Below, piece after piece: positions 52,101 through 57,525 of a DNA stretch of 64,000 nt; the stretch's first letter is position 1, and each line of letters begins with the position of its first letter. This stretch comes from Cervus elaphus (taxonomy: Eukaryota; Chordata; Mammalia; Artiodactyla; Cervidae), in the NCBI RefSeq assembly GCF_910594005.1, contig NC_057828.1, positions 9,436,235 through 9,500,234 of the forward strand, written 5' to 3'. The translations under genes and the position numbers were made by a program. The notes below the pieces were generated by a model that worked only from the letters and a program-made list of their open reading frames with translations, had not been told where the DNA came from and did no database searches.

Positions 52101-53455
52101 ATTTATCAAGGTTGAATACAGACATAGTTCTATTATCTATAGCTACTTACAAGAAAATATGTTATAAACAATCTGTTTTCACTAACACCATAGACTGATG
52201 CTAATAATTTAAATAATTTACTTCAAATTTCATAATGTGTTAAAGCAAAATTATACTAGTAAAATATAATAATAGAGACATTTTTCATAAAAAGAGTGTT
52301 AGAATGGAAAATTGTCATATATTAAAATAAAATTAGTTCAATATGTGCACCTTTTTTCATTTTGAGGGTGTAGTGCCTGAAGCAAATATAGACAAGGAGA
52401 AAATAAAATGAAAGAGTAGAAATGGATATTATAAATACCCACTTCACTTAAAGTGAATATATAAAATATCACTTCAAAAATATCACTGTGTAGCTTTGGG
52501 ATGAATAAGACAAACTCAAGAATTGTTCTTAGAAAATCTTCATAAATATCTATGTGGTGCTACAGGAAATACCTTCAGCACAGGAGAATTTGGTTTTGTC
52601 TAGAAGTGTTTCTCTGTCTCCACTAACTAGAAGTTTATGAAGATTTCCTAAAAGAGAATTTTTCACAAGGATATTTATCCTAGAGATTCAAAAGTTTCTC
52701 TGTCTCCACTAACTAGAAGTTTATGAAGATTTCCTAACAGAGAATTTTTCACAAGGATATCTATCCTAGAGATTCAAACATATGAATTATATATCATATT
52801 ATTTGAAGCTTATGCACCATGGCCTCAAATCTTTGCTTAACAACATAACTTTTAGGCTTAGGAGCAGAGACTCTGGCTTAAGAGTCCCCTAAAATAAAAG
52901 CAGATGCAATCAGCATAAAGGTCTCAGCTGAAAATAAAATAACTTATCCCAGAATAGAGGTAAGGCTCTTAGCAAAATTAGTTTTTAGTCACAGGATGTT
53001 TTAAAGTGACAAAACGTTGAACTAAATAGTACAATGATATTCTACTCCACTAGTAATTAATCATTAAAGGCAAAAAAAAAAAAAAAGATACATTTTCCAA
53101 AGCTTTGTAATTGATCTTTTAAAATACAGCCATGGAACCACAAAACACTTCATATGACCCTGCACCAGCAAAAAAAAAAAAAGAAAGAAAAAAGGATAAA
53201 AGAACAAAGTTAAAGAGTACTTCTGTATAGTTATCTTCAGGATAAAGAATACTAAGATAATGAATTACTTACTAATGCATACAGGTTGAGCTGACCATCC
53301 ATTTTGCAGACATGTAATTAATCCTGATGTCTTACCATCTTCTGTTACATATCCTGGTTTACACTTATATTCTGTTTGTTTATTTAGGGGATATGTAAAT
53401 GCAGATTCAGACAAAAATCCATTCTCAATTCTTACTTTGTCTTTTGAACATCTTT
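9965..53455 (-). CDS. CFH: Complement factor H (or factor-H-like) gene, 3' part: SCR8-SCR20, 13 exons
   Basis: Thirteen exons at 53273-53455, 51415-51591, 44731-44907, 43618-43803, 43328-43507, 40746-40925, 35216-35398, 27379-27588, 26514-26687, 24548-24724, 23334-23507, 10618-10800 and 9965-10173 join into about 2.39 kb of open frame (about 797 residues plus stop). Each exon is one SCR with four cysteines; all internal exons are phase 1-1, the pattern of the factor H family. Domain order and wording follow human factor H SCR8-20 without loss or duplication. Factor H is a plasma glycoprotein that binds C3b and host polyanions, acts as cofactor for factor I and speeds decay of the alternative-pathway convertase. 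SCR1-4 (the regulatory end) and SCR5-7 are outside this window; SCR19-20 here form the surface-recognition end. No stop, frameshift or bad splice site was seen. N-glycosylation sequons lie in SCR13, SCR15 and SCR18. Family assignment is secure; orthologue versus paralogue is open. Confidence 0.95.
10174..10617 (-). other. CFH: CFH intron between SCR19 and SCR20
   Basis: Intron of 444 bp with donor GTAAAT and acceptor CTTTAG. AT-rich; I see no repeat in it. Confidence 0.85.
10618..10800 (-). CDS. CFH: CFH exon for SCR19 (C3d-binding domain)
   Basis: This exon is 183 nt, acceptor TTTTTTAG, donor GTAAAT, phase 1-1. It reads DPQGKCGPPPPIDNGDITS, then GMLVEYRCQAYYELRGNR and ICRSGEWSEPPKCL. GKCGPPPPIDNGDITS and SGEWSEPPKCL are almost unchanged from human. 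In human numbering (from memory), the C3d-contact residues D1119 and Q1139 and the structural W1157 are all retained. This supports a working C3b/C3d site at the C-terminal end. Confidence 0.97.
10801..11492 (-). other. CFH: CFH intron 18-19, unique part next to SCR19
   Basis: Non-coding, AT-rich near the exon. From about 11290 it becomes GC-richer and resembles old L1 5' sequence but I cannot name it. It is separated from its former neighbour at 15558 by the BovB insertion. Confidence 0.55.
11514..11985 (+). repeat. Two related 5' units at the BovB start
   Basis: Two consecutive stretches of about 235 bp share CAGGACCCAG, CACAGAGACT/CACAAGAGACTGA, GTGTCTCCTG/GTGTCCAGGAG, CTGCTACAGG and a CAGTAGAC/CAGTGCACGCATAAG block. 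They look like diverged tandem units at the 5' end of the element. Confidence 0.6.
14055..14283 (+). mobile_element. Bov-A / BovB 3'-end fragment nested in BovB
   Basis: AAAAGACCCTGATGCTGGGA through CGACTGAGCAACTGAACTGA interrupts the host BovB exactly where its frame would read from TCATCTAACACGC into ACATGCTAGTCAAGTAATGC. The short duplicated AACACGC/AACATGC marks the target site. Confidence 0.8.
15558..16427 (-). other. CFH: CFH intron 18-19, unassigned stretch
   Basis: Non-coding. The first 300 bp are GC-richer and look like the continuation of the sequence at 11290-11492; the remainder is A-rich and may be ancient L1. No family assigned with confidence. Confidence 0.45.
16428..19575 (-). 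mobile_element. BovB LINE, antisense, interrupted by L1 and SINE sequence
   Basis: Minus-strand reading gives BovB endonuclease and reverse transcriptase pieces: QCKTTTT region at 18.6 kb, ECEVKWTSLQTK at 18.3 kb, FIDYTKIFDCVDHNKLW and CLLRNLYAGQEATVRT at 17.8-17.9 kb. The 3' end is at 16428. Many stops and frame breaks; a pseudogene remnant. Same orientation as CFH. Confidence 0.88.
16797..17216 (+). mobile_element. L1 3' end inserted in the BovB, itself carrying a nested SINE/BovB end
   Basis: TTGGATGCATGAGACAAATG, GACCCAGAGGGATGGGATGG and TGTAAAGTAATTAGCCTCCA are the 3'UTR of a bovine L1. At about 16976-17200 a BovB/Bov-A tail (GGAAGAACTGATGCTGAAGC to CGACTGAACTGAACTGAACT) splits it before AATAAAAATAAATGAAAAAA. 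The host BovB resumes at about 17217 with a short ATCA duplication. Three insertion layers are thus visible. Confidence 0.85.
19587..19965 (-). mobile_element. L1 ORF2 fragment, antisense
   Basis: Minus strand encodes KNGAGGMTLPDFRLYYKA, a signature of the L1 ORF2 region after the reverse transcriptase. Preceded by a T run at 19588-19606 on the plus strand. It abuts plus-strand L1 sequence at about 19966, which would fit a 5'-inverted L1 insertion. Confidence 0.75.
19966..21360 (+). mobile_element. Old L1 ORF2 end and 3'UTR, with a younger L1 3' end nested
   Basis: From TCTCCAAAGAAGACATGTAG the plus strand follows L1 ORF2 C-terminal and 3'UTR sequence (GGAATATTACTCATCCATTA, GAAACAGACTCACAGACTTA). 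A second, younger copy begins at about 20652 (TTACTCAGCCATTAAAAAGA) and ends at about 21175 in an A-rich tail after AATTAGCCTCCAACTAATAA. The older 3'UTR then resumes to 21360 (GCTATACCTCAATACTAAAT). Confidence 0.75.
21365..22330 (+). mobile_element. Ancient L1/HAL1-like ORF1-ORF2 relic
   Basis: ORF1 C-terminal wording survives (KNFPDKAKLREFVSSRTILK, 21622-21681), followed by A-rich spacer and a segment resembling the ORF2 start (AAATGGCCCTAAATACATCA). Not coding. Confidence 0.55.
22465..22920 (-). mobile_element. BovB LINE fragment, antisense, internally deleted
   Basis: Complement of the BovB 3' end (CTTTGCAACCCCATGGACTG, CATCTCATCCTCTGTCACCC) up to about 22690, then a jump to a reverse-transcriptase stretch (complement of GATGCTACAGAAGTGC, AGCAGAGCTATTTAAAATCC). 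About 2 kb of element is missing in between. Confidence 0.8.
22921..23333 (-). other. CFH: CFH intron 18-19, unique part next to SCR18
   Basis: Non-coding; contains the SCR18 donor GTAGAG at its upper end. No repeat recognised. Confidence 0.6.
23334..23507 (-). CDS. CFH: CFH exon for SCR18
   Basis: This exon is 174 nt, acceptor CTATTCAG, donor GTAGAG, phase 1-1. It reads DVSCVNPPQVENAVIQNQ, then YQSGEKARYECIGNYDLFG and VVCLNGTWTKPPQCK. SCVNPP-V-NA and PPQCK match human SCR18. NGT before the conserved tryptophan is an N-glycosylation sequon. The next intron is the largest completely contained in the window (about 12.5 kb). Confidence 0.95.
23508..24547 (-). other. CFH: CFH intron between SCR17 and SCR18
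   Basis: About 1.04 kb. At about 24180-24380 there is a GC-richer segment resembling an old MER-type DNA transposon (TCAGAGTCCCAGCCCCAGAG, AATCTGCTTGCACATCTAAC), which I cannot assign firmly. Confidence 0.5.
24548..24724 (-). CDS. CFH: CFH exon for SCR17
   Basis: This exon is 177 nt, acceptor TTTCTTTCAG, donor GTACTT, phase 1-1. The first codon is completed across the splice (A+GC, serine), then TNCVNLPTFDDAVLIDQEKD, YRSGEQVAFKCLPYYQLDG, IQCVKSKWIGRPACR. SGEQV-F-C and W-GRP-CR match SCR17 of factor H. Four cysteines and the tryptophan are present. Confidence 0.94.
24725..25226 (-). other. CFH: CFH intron 16-17, part next to SCR17
   Basis: AT-rich, non-coding, no repeat recognised before the BovB fragment. 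Confidence 0.55.
25227..26335 (+). mobile_element. BovB LINE, 5'-truncated
   Basis: Begins inside the reverse transcriptase (ATCAAATTGCCAACCTCCAC, then codons for FDCVDHNKLW-like text) and runs to the tail GACTGAATGACTGAACTGCA. The RT active-site block is damaged (CTCAGCTATGCCTCTGATGA in place of the YADD codons). Antisense to CFH. Confidence 0.88.
26514..26687 (-). CDS. CFH: CFH exon for SCR16
   Basis: This exon is 174 nt, acceptor TTCCCAG, donor GTATAG, phase 1-1. It reads GLPCGHPPYILNGVVSHKK, then DSYQYGEEVTYDCDEGFGTD and MRCLGGKWSLPQDCI. DSYQYGEEVTY-C-EGFG-DGPA is near-identical to human SCR16. Four cysteines and the tryptophan are present. Confidence 0.96.
26688..27378 (-). other. CFH: CFH intron between SCR15 and SCR16
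   Basis: 691 bp, very AT-rich, GTAAGG donor and TTCCCAG acceptor. Nothing else seen. Confidence 0.7.
27379..27588 (-). CDS. CFH: CFH exon for SCR15, with enlarged loop
   Basis: This exon is 210 nt, the longest of the set, acceptor TCATATAG, donor GTAAGG, phase 1-1. It reads EKIGCSQPPQIDHGTISS, then an added acidic/basic segment AEERREIHEQRL, then YAHGTNLNYTCEEGFEIS and IICQMGKWSSPPQCV. CSQPPQI-HGTI and MGKWSSPPQC are as in human SCR15, but the loop before YAHG is about seven to eight residues longer. NYT before Cys2 is an N-glycosylation sequon. As far as I remember, classical bovine factor H carries a related SEERR insertion here, so the loop is probably ruminant-wide. Confidence 0.96.
27589..27954 (-). 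other. CFH: CFH intron 14-15, unique part next to SCR15
   Basis: AT-rich, non-coding; no repeat assigned. Confidence 0.5.
27955..28815 (-). mobile_element. Old L1 fragments (3' region and ORF1 C-terminus), antisense
   Basis: The plus strand shows complements of L1 3' sequence (CAAATAAGTGAAATCATGTG, CAATGAGCATTGGAGTGCAT, CCCACCAACAGTGCACAAAG). The upper 200 bp encode on the minus strand the ORF1-like LVTRDWHNIYKAMKGKK. Confidence 0.65.
28825..28972 (+). mobile_element. BovB 3'-end fragment
   Basis: GGGTGACAGAGGATGACATG, GGGAGATGGTGAGAGACAGG and CAGTCCATGGGGTCACAAAG are the last 150 bp of BovB, decayed at the tail. Confidence 0.75.
28976..34580 (-). mobile_element. L1 LINE, near full length, antisense (same strand as CFH)
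   Basis: 3' end at 28976 (complement of TAAAATTAATTTT tail, then the bovine L1 3'UTR). ORF2 remnants run up to about 33392, where the endonuclease start is readable (ITQYVNGLNAPTKRKRLAEW). ORF2 pieces include NEDGEVTTTQKYKG-like text at 32.2 kb, NLPNKSLGPDGFTGEFYQKF and KNGTGGINMPDFRLYYKA at 30.6 kb. ORF1 remnant at about 33480-34010, 5'UTR-like GC-richer sequence to about 34580. Frames are broken, and a Bov-tA is inserted at 31718-31933. It occupies most of the SCR14-SCR15 intron. Confidence 0.85.
31718..31933 (-). mobile_element. Bov-tA SINE inserted in the L1
   Basis: Complementary head (GAGCCACCAGGGAAG at the upper end) and tail (GTCGTTCAGTCATGTCCAAC). Perfect 11-bp duplication GGATAGGTGTT at 31707-31717 and 31934-31944, so it is younger than the host L1. 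Confidence 0.95.
34581..34924 (-). other. CFH: CFH intron 14-15, unassigned
   Basis: The first 150 bp may still be L1 5'UTR; the rest is AT-rich without recognised features. Confidence 0.4.
34925..35152 (-). mobile_element. Bov-tA SINE close to the SCR14 donor
   Basis: Minus-strand copy: plus strand reads CCAACTCTTTGCAACCCAAT, CAAGAATACTGGAGTGGATT, a C-rich interruption (CCCCCCCACCCCGCCCC), and CACTGATCCACCATGGAAG. It ends about 64 bp from the SCR14 exon, in the gene's orientation. Confidence 0.92.
35216..35398 (-). CDS. CFH: CFH exon for SCR14
   Basis: This exon is 183 nt, acceptor ATTTTCAG, donor GTAAGT, phase 1-1. It reads EAQIQPCPPPPHIPNGRDM, then YQDGEKISILCKENYLIQD and EEIVCKDGRWQSIPRCI. 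AQIQ-CPPPP-IPN and KDGRWQSIP are near-identical to human SCR14. The donor lies about 65 bp from a Bov-tA SINE in the same orientation as the gene. Confidence 0.96.
35399..36409 (-). other. CFH: CFH intron 13-14, includes a possible LTR
   Basis: Mostly AT-rich. At 36000-36310 the plus strand has GAGGGTATAAAAGATCCCTC followed by CT-rich text and ends GGGACCCAACA, which looks like the U3-R-U5 order of an old LTR. I could not find its borders or a target duplication. Confidence 0.35.
36410..36632 (-). mobile_element. Bov-tA SINE
   Basis: Plus strand reads AGTTGCTCAGTCATGTCAGA, CCATGGGGATTCTGGATTCT, CAAGAATACTGGAGTAGGAA and ACTGCCACCAGGGAAG, a complete antisense copy (sense to CFH). Confidence 0.92.
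37140..39400 (+). mobile_element. Ancient L1 ORF2 relic
   Basis: A-rich, with faint ORF2 wording: the 37350 region matches the endonuclease stretch before INIYAPN, and 39260-39400 resembles the region near the ORF2 end. Interrupted by a Bov-tA at 38640-38838. Heavily decayed, assignment by general resemblance. Confidence 0.45.
38640..38838 (-). mobile_element. Bov-tA SINE
   Basis: Plus strand reads GTGTCCAACTCTCTGCAACC, CCATGGGATTCTCCAGGCAA, CTCCAGGGGATCTTCCCCAC and AATTGCAGGCAGATTCTTTA. The tRNA-derived head is cut short. Confidence 0.9.
39440..39660 (+). repeat. Diverged copy of 37180-37400
   Basis: The two stretches align over about 200 bp (TATTTTATAAATATTAAAAA against TATTTTATAATTATAAAAAA, then AATTCACAAGGACTAAGC against AACTCACAAGGGCTAAGC), offset about 2260 bp. 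Either two old L1 copies or a local duplication. Confidence 0.6.
39667..39982 (-). mobile_element. Bov-tA SINE, composite
   Basis: Antisense copy in which a head-like end (GATCTACCAGGGAAG) occurs at about 39860 and a second (GAGCTACCAGTGGGAAG) at 39982, with a repeated middle (CAAGAATACTGGAGTGGGTT, then CAAGAATCCTGGAGTGGGCA). This is a dimer or one copy inserted into another. Confidence 0.85.
39983..40745 (-). other. CFH: CFH intron 13-14, unique part next to SCR13
   Basis: AT-rich, non-coding; no repeat recognised. Confidence 0.5.
40746..40925 (-). CDS. CFH: CFH exon for SCR13
   Basis: This exon is 180 nt, acceptor TTTATAG, donor GTAATC, phase 1-1. It reads KDELKKCKWSKLFPPDG, then HNTNKSYQCRGKSELKHS and ICINGKWDPKVACKE. 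This is the short, basic, atypical SCR found at this place in factor H. NKS just before Cys2 is an N-glycosylation sequon. The linker to SCR14 (KEEAQIQP) is one residue longer than in human. SCR12-14 is a bend region in human factor H. Confidence 0.94.
40926..43327 (-). other. CFH: CFH intron between SCR12 and SCR13
   Basis: 2.4 kb, mostly AT-rich. A GC-richer block at about 42460-42860 (GGCCTCCCCCCAAAGTGCCT, GGGCGGGCTTGAGCCCACCC) looks LTR-derived but I could not define borders, orientation or family. No coding content. Confidence 0.45.
43328..43507 (-). CDS. CFH: CFH exon for SCR12
   Basis: This exon is 180 nt, acceptor TTTTCAG, phase 1-1. It reads EEERTCGDIPDIDHGDVKP, then YQHGDSVEFSCREAFTMIG and ITCISGEWTQPPQCI. 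TCGDIP, GDSVEF-C and FTMIG are SCR12 hallmarks. The donor reads GTCAGA, weaker than the GTAAGT-like donors of most other exons here, so occasional skipping or a cryptic donor is possible. Skipping would keep the frame because the exon is symmetrical. Confidence 0.95.
43618..43803 (-). CDS. CFH: CFH exon for SCR11
   Basis: This exon is 186 nt, acceptor TCTACAG, donor GTAATG, phase 1-1. It reads GKVKSCAPPPQLLNGKGKE, then EVVEYACNPRFLMKG, KIQCVDGEWTALPVCI. EVVEY-CNPRFLMKG and KIQCVDGEWT-LPVCI are near-identical to human SCR11. Only about 110 bp of intron separates it from the SCR12 exon, which helps fix the exon order. Confidence 0.96.
43804..44464 (-). other. CFH: CFH intron between SCR10 and SCR11, unique part
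   Basis: AT-rich, non-coding; no repeat recognised apart from the SINE piece that follows. Confidence 0.5.
44465..44591 (-). mobile_element. Truncated Bov-tA SINE with target duplication
   Basis: About 127 bp: CGCTTCAGTCATGTCTGACT to GGGTTGCCATTTCCTTCTCC on the plus strand. Flanked by CCTTGGTGGGT at 44454-44464 and 44592-44602, so the truncation happened at insertion. Confidence 0.92.
44731..44907 (-). CDS. CFH: CFH exon for SCR10
   Basis: This exon is 177 nt, acceptor TTCAATAG, donor GTAAAT, phase 1-1. It reads ERECSIPEMDTYLN, then RKEAFKVGDVLKFSC, GADSVQCYHFGWSP and LPTCK. VGDVLKFSC and SVQCYHFG are diagnostic for factor H SCR10. Four cysteines and the tryptophan are present. A truncated Bov-tA SINE lies about 140 bp downstream of the donor. 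Confidence 0.95.
44908..45606 (-). other. CFH: CFH intron 9-10, part next to SCR10
   Basis: AT-rich and non-coding; no repeat assigned. Confidence 0.5.
45607..45812 (-). mobile_element. Bov-tA SINE
   Basis: Plus strand reads CTATGACCCCATGGAGTATA, CAAGAATACTGGAGTGGGTA, ATTGCAGGCAGATTCTTTAC and GAGCCACCAGGGA; complete antisense copy. Confidence 0.93.
46327..46722 (-). mobile_element. Two Bov-tA SINEs in tandem
   Basis: Two antisense copies, about 46327-46517 and 46533-46722, separated by some 15 bp. Each shows the CATGTC..ACTC tail, CAAGAATA..T.CAGTGG middle and CAGG.GGAT head; the first is more decayed. Confidence 0.88.
47030..49462 (+). mobile_element. BovB LINE, 5'-truncated, split by a solo LTR
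   Basis: Starts within the endonuclease part (GAGACAGGGATCAAGACTAT) and runs to the tail CTGAACTGAACTGAACTGAA. The longest open frame left, 48398-49093, covers the later reverse transcriptase; its active site reads YTDD (48674-48685) instead of YADD. A 4-bp deletion near 48342 shifts the frame upstream. It cannot make an active protein. Antisense to CFH. Confidence 0.92.
47442..47922 (+). mobile_element. Solo ERV LTR (class I type) inside the BovB
   Basis: 481 bp from TGTTAGGGGAAGC to CCTTCCTGCAACA, flanked by a 4-bp duplication GTGT (47438-47441 and 47923-47926). The flanking BovB text joins correctly if the LTR and one GTGT are removed. It carries CAATAAAATCTCTTGC near 47814. TG...CA ends and a 4-bp duplication suit a gammaretrovirus-like ERV. 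No internal retroviral sequence remains, so it is a recombination product. Confidence 0.92.
49463..51414 (-). other. CFH: CFH intron 9-10, part next to SCR9
   Basis: About 1.95 kb with no exon or nameable repeat. Confidence 0.5.
51415..51591 (-). CDS. CFH: CFH exon for SCR9
   Basis: This exon is 177 nt, phase 1-1, donor GTAGGT. The acceptor CCCATAG has a poor pyrimidine tract. It reads SCDRPVFEKARAKSDGTW, then LDYECLDGYENRDGRT and GSIVCGQNGWSDKAACY. Four cysteines and the tryptophan between Cys3 and Cys4 are present. Human SCR9 shares PVF, TWF-LN, LDYEC-DGYE and GSIVCG-NGWSD. The coding stretch is GC-richer than the introns around it. The intron between this exon and SCR10 is about 6.5 kb and holds a BovB with an ERV LTR. 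Confidence 0.94.
51592..53272 (-). other. CFH: CFH intron between SCR8 and SCR9
   Basis: 1.68 kb, AT-rich, with A runs at about 53072 and 53170. Its one marked feature is the tandem duplication at 52608-52779. Confidence 0.7.
52608..52779. repeat. 86-bp tandem duplication in the SCR8-SCR9 intron
   Basis: Two head-to-tail copies, 52608-52693 and 52694-52779, both starting GTTTCTCTGTCTCCACTAAC and ending TAGAGATTCAAA. I count only a few differences (AAAAGAG/AACAGAG, GATATTTATC/GATATCTATC), so the event is recent. It is not part of a repeat family I know. Confidence 0.93.
53273..53455 (-). CDS. CFH: CFH exon for SCR8
   Basis: This exon is 183 nt, acceptor TTTTAG, donor GTAAGT, phase 1-1. Cysteines sit in ERCSKD, YKCKPGY, ITCLQNGW and PVCI. 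The motif IENGFLSES and the end TSGLITCLQNGWSAQP match human factor H SCR8 closely. The stretch before the first cysteine is about two residues shorter than in human. It is the most upstream coding exon in the window. No copy of SCR7, nor of the short alternative exon that in human terminates FHL-1, was recognised between here and 64000. Confidence 0.95.
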
Positions 53456-55434
53456 CTAAAAGGGAGAAAGCATAAAGAACAGGTAAGCATATATTTGACA
53501 CACATTTCATAAGGACCCAAATAAGGTAATGATACAAAAAAGGGGAGTCGTTTATGACTATAAACTAAGAAAACTTCTGATCATTTAAGGTCCTGTGTAA
53601 GAGAAAAAAAAAAAAAACTGTGAGTTTCCAAAGATATTAAACCAAAACACTTGATTTCTATTTTCTAGAACAAAGCAAGATTTAAAAGACTCTGAATCCC
53701 TTCTAGGAAATTATTAGAAATCTGTTTGTCTAAAGGATCTGGAATCCCACAGCATATCAGAAATCTGTTAGCAATGAGTTCCCTTTCCTGGGACTTGTTG
53801 AAAGTATAGTCTAGTCTGGAACTCTTACACAACCTGGAACACAAATCAGGTGACAATCACAGAATCTTCCACCACAGTGACCCCAGCCGTTGTCTCTGAG
53901 AATTTGAAATGTTGTCATCAAAACTGGGTGCTTAAAGCCATATCAGTACATGGAGTTCAATGAAGATGACAAAGATCGATACATGCATTCATTCTACTAA
54001 GGACAAAAAGATGATCCTTCAAACCATGAATAACTAAACTTGGAAAAGTACAATTCTGTCTCCTACTAGATATCTTCATAGAATTCAGGTAATTTTTTTA
54101 GTACTTCATGGATAAAGAAGATATCAAAAGAGAAAAGTTTGAATATTTTGAATTGAATGAAAATGAAACCATGATAAGTAAAGTTTTATATGATTTATGA
54201 GGTGACACAAAAGTGTGCTGAGGGGAATTTTAAAATTACATAGCAATAACAGTAATGATGAATGCTGAAAATCAATAATTGCTTTTACTTAAAATTGAAA
54301 ACAGAAAAGCAAACAAGCCCAACACAAATAACTTGGGAACAATGCAGTGGTATTAGTAAGAGCGGGGAATAGGCCACCTTGACCTCCCTTTCTCTCCACA
54401 GACACACTGAATTAACAGCTATGTGTGAATCAGTTCCTTTTATACAAAATAGAAACAGTAGACGGGAAGTTCTGCATTCAAGGCAAGTGAGAAAATGCCA
54501 AATCCTAAGCGGCAGGGAAAACTAAGACACATTCCCGCAATAAAATCCATGCAGCAGAGCACCATACAATTTGAAGGGAACACTAAACACCCAGCTTCTC
54601 CTGGAGGAGCAAAGAGTTTGATCCTAATCTAGGTCTCTGATTTTGCAACTGCTAGTCCAGGGTCCAGCTTCCAATTAGCGCGCCTCTGGGAGGCCTAGCA
54701 TTTCCAGTCTCCTGGGATCACAGAAATGAAGTGGCAGTTATGAATCTGTACCAGCACTTCTCACAGGTCGTCCCCTAGCTTAATGCAGAGTGAGCAACTC
54801 CTAGTTACTCCATTGAAGGAGGCAGACGGCACATCGGGACCTTCATCTTTTCCAGCTCTGCCTGAGGAATTGGCTTCTAACTAACCTGTCCCTGAGAGCT
54901 GATGAAGCCCACAATTTGCATGGTGCCTCCGGACTACCGAGAGCTAAAGCATGGTGCAGAAGGCACAGGGTGTGAAGCAGCATGCAGGCATTTGTCACAG
55001 CTCCTCTCCCCAGTTCAGTGCAGAGTGAGCGAGGTGATTAACTCCAAATTGCCTGCTCCACAAGTATTCTGACGTGTAGATCACTGCATACTCTAGACTC
55101 CTGGAGGACGCTGACTACAAACACAGAAGTTTGGCTGAGCAGAGAGGTTAGAGAGGCATCCAAAATTCTGGCCAGGCTGATTGAAAAGGCTGAATTATGG
55201 AAAGGTTCTACTTCTGAGGCTAGTCTGTGAAGACTAGGAGAAGTGGATGTTTAGACTAATGCACAGATATCCACACAGTGAGTCAAGAAAAATGATCAAG
55301 TGAGAAGTATGTTCAAATGAGAAGAATAAAATATCCATTGCTTTTTATCCCGACCCAACAAAAGAAATTGGACACCCACCCACAGCAAACCTGACTTAGA
55401 GTGAGGTGTGGGCTCTATACCATACACTGAGATC
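53456..55434 (-). other. CFH: CFH intron upstream of SCR8, unassigned
   Basis: The first 900 bp are AT-rich single-copy-looking sequence. From about 54360 to 55300 it is GC-richer and may be old L1 5'UTR, running into the L1 at 55435. No SCR7 exon and no FHL-1-type terminal exon recognised. Confidence 0.45.
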
Positions 55435-57525
55435 CACGATGGTGGAAGAGTAAGTGCACGCGGAGTACATCTCTCTCCACGGATACGTCAGGAATACACC
55501 TCCAGACACAGAAGATCTTGCGGAACACCAGCTGAGAACCTGACCACCAGAAAAAGATATATAGAACCATGCAACACTCAGTAGGACAAAGGAAGGAGGG
55601 TAAAACGAGAAGAATGAGAAGAACTGGATCTGCACCTGAGGTGGGGGAACTGAAGCAGGAACAGAGCTGCAGGGGAGGGAAATGTTTGTGACAGAGGTGA
55701 AGCATTGAGGCTGCTGGAGAGTGAAGCAGCTGATCTGTGTGAGTCTGAATGGAGTGAGGATCACACAGACGATCCTTGCCACAGCCACACATACCCCAGA
55801 CAGGACGCAAGTCCCCTAGAAAGTGCTGCAGCTTGGAGCTGGAACACAGAGATTGGAAAGCAGTCCCAGGGCAAGGTCTGCTGTTGACTGAAGGGAGATG
55901 GTGTGAGGGAACCTCAGAGAGGAGAGCGCAGTGGGAAATGTTTATGAAGGAAAGCCAGCTAACCTGGAGGCAGGGTGATACTGCTGAGTCAGACACAGAG
56001 GATGGAGCCATCTCTGACCCTCTCTCTCTGCACATATCAGCACCAGACTGCGGAAACAAAGCAGGGAGGGTGGCCCTTTAAGGACCTGACGTGCAAAGCA
56101 ACACAGAAGGACCCCAGCCAAGGTGATCTTTAAGTCCCTGAATGCGATGAACAACAGAGAATGACCCCAACAGGGGGGCTCTGTAAGTGCTTGAAGGGGT
56201 CAAGCAACAGAGAAGAACCACCAGCCAAAGAGGCCCTCTGATGGCCAGGTGCCAGAAGCTAGGGAAAGACTCTAATAGGGCCACAGCTCCTGCAGCTGAG
56301 TCAGGTGGCTTCCCTGCACGCTTAGCATTGCCAGGGTTCCCATAATTCAAGCATCTGTGTCACCTCCATGCTCAATCCTCCCTGGCAGAGCTGTCAGAAG
56401 CTAGAAATATCCCTAATAGTCACATACCTCCTGACAATAGCCTGAGCTGCCGCCACAACAGGTAAGAGACCAGCCCAGAACTGGAGGGCATCCTAGGGAA
56501 GTGAGGTGGACTGTGACTCACATTGAGGAAAAGGATGCTGACAGCTCACCCAAGAAAAATATGTATTATTCTTATATTTTAACTTATTTTGTAGTTGCTA
56601 CTAGGTATTTAAATTTTTACTTGATTTTTGCTCTGTGTTGTTGTAGTTGTTGGTTTTAATACTACAATTAAATCTATTTACACTTTTGAGAACTTTTTTT
56701 TAACAACACATTTAATTTCCTTTAAATACTTCTGCCTCTACGTTGGTCTTTTATGGTTTTGAGGGTTGTTTTCCTCTTTTCATTTTCAAAGTTTTTAAAA
56801 AAATTATTATCACTATTTTTCCACATATATTCTTTTGTTTGCTTTTCTTATTCTTTTTCTGTTGTTACTTTTCTTTAATGTATGTAAAACTTCTTTATCT
56901 ACCTCTATTTAAATTTGCTTTTCTAGCTTTTCTTTCTTTTTTTTCTGTTTCTTGCTTATCCTTACTATGCTTATTAGTCTGTTTAGCTTTAGTTGTTTTA
57001 TTCCCCAGTTGATACATGGCTTTGGTTTTGTTTTCCAGCTTACACTTTCAGTCAGATTTGTTAATAACTAGTTGATATCATTTTTGCTCTCCTTTGCTCA
57101 CTGGATCAATCTCTTCTACTTTTTTTTTTCTTCACTCTTTTGGTTTTGTCTCTGTGTGTACATGTATGTGTATATTTCCCATTTTTTTGTTAGTACTTGC
57201 CTGATTCTGTATTTGCCATTTTTCTGGGAGTTGTAGTTTGTTTCTTGCTTTAGTGTGTTTGTTTTTATTCCGTTTAATGCCATTACAAGCCACCTGTGAA
57301 ATATCACTTCCCCCCCCCCAGAGATCAGGCCCAGAGCCTTTGCAGTGGGAGCGCTGACAAGACTCTAGACTGCCATAAGACTCCTAGCCCAGGCAGTGTC
57401 TGTTAGTGAGAAGTCCCATAAAGGCCTCTGCTCTTCACACCTGCATCACCCAGTGGAGGAGGCCTCACCCAACAGCCAACACGATGAAACACAAACCCAG
57501 TCATCAGCAAACAGGATTCCCCTCA

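Noticed and set aside
55415..56059. Open frame of 214 codons on the minus strand
   Set aside because: It lies antisense within L1 5'UTR, has no family resemblance and no conserved motif; accidental openness of GC-richer sequence.
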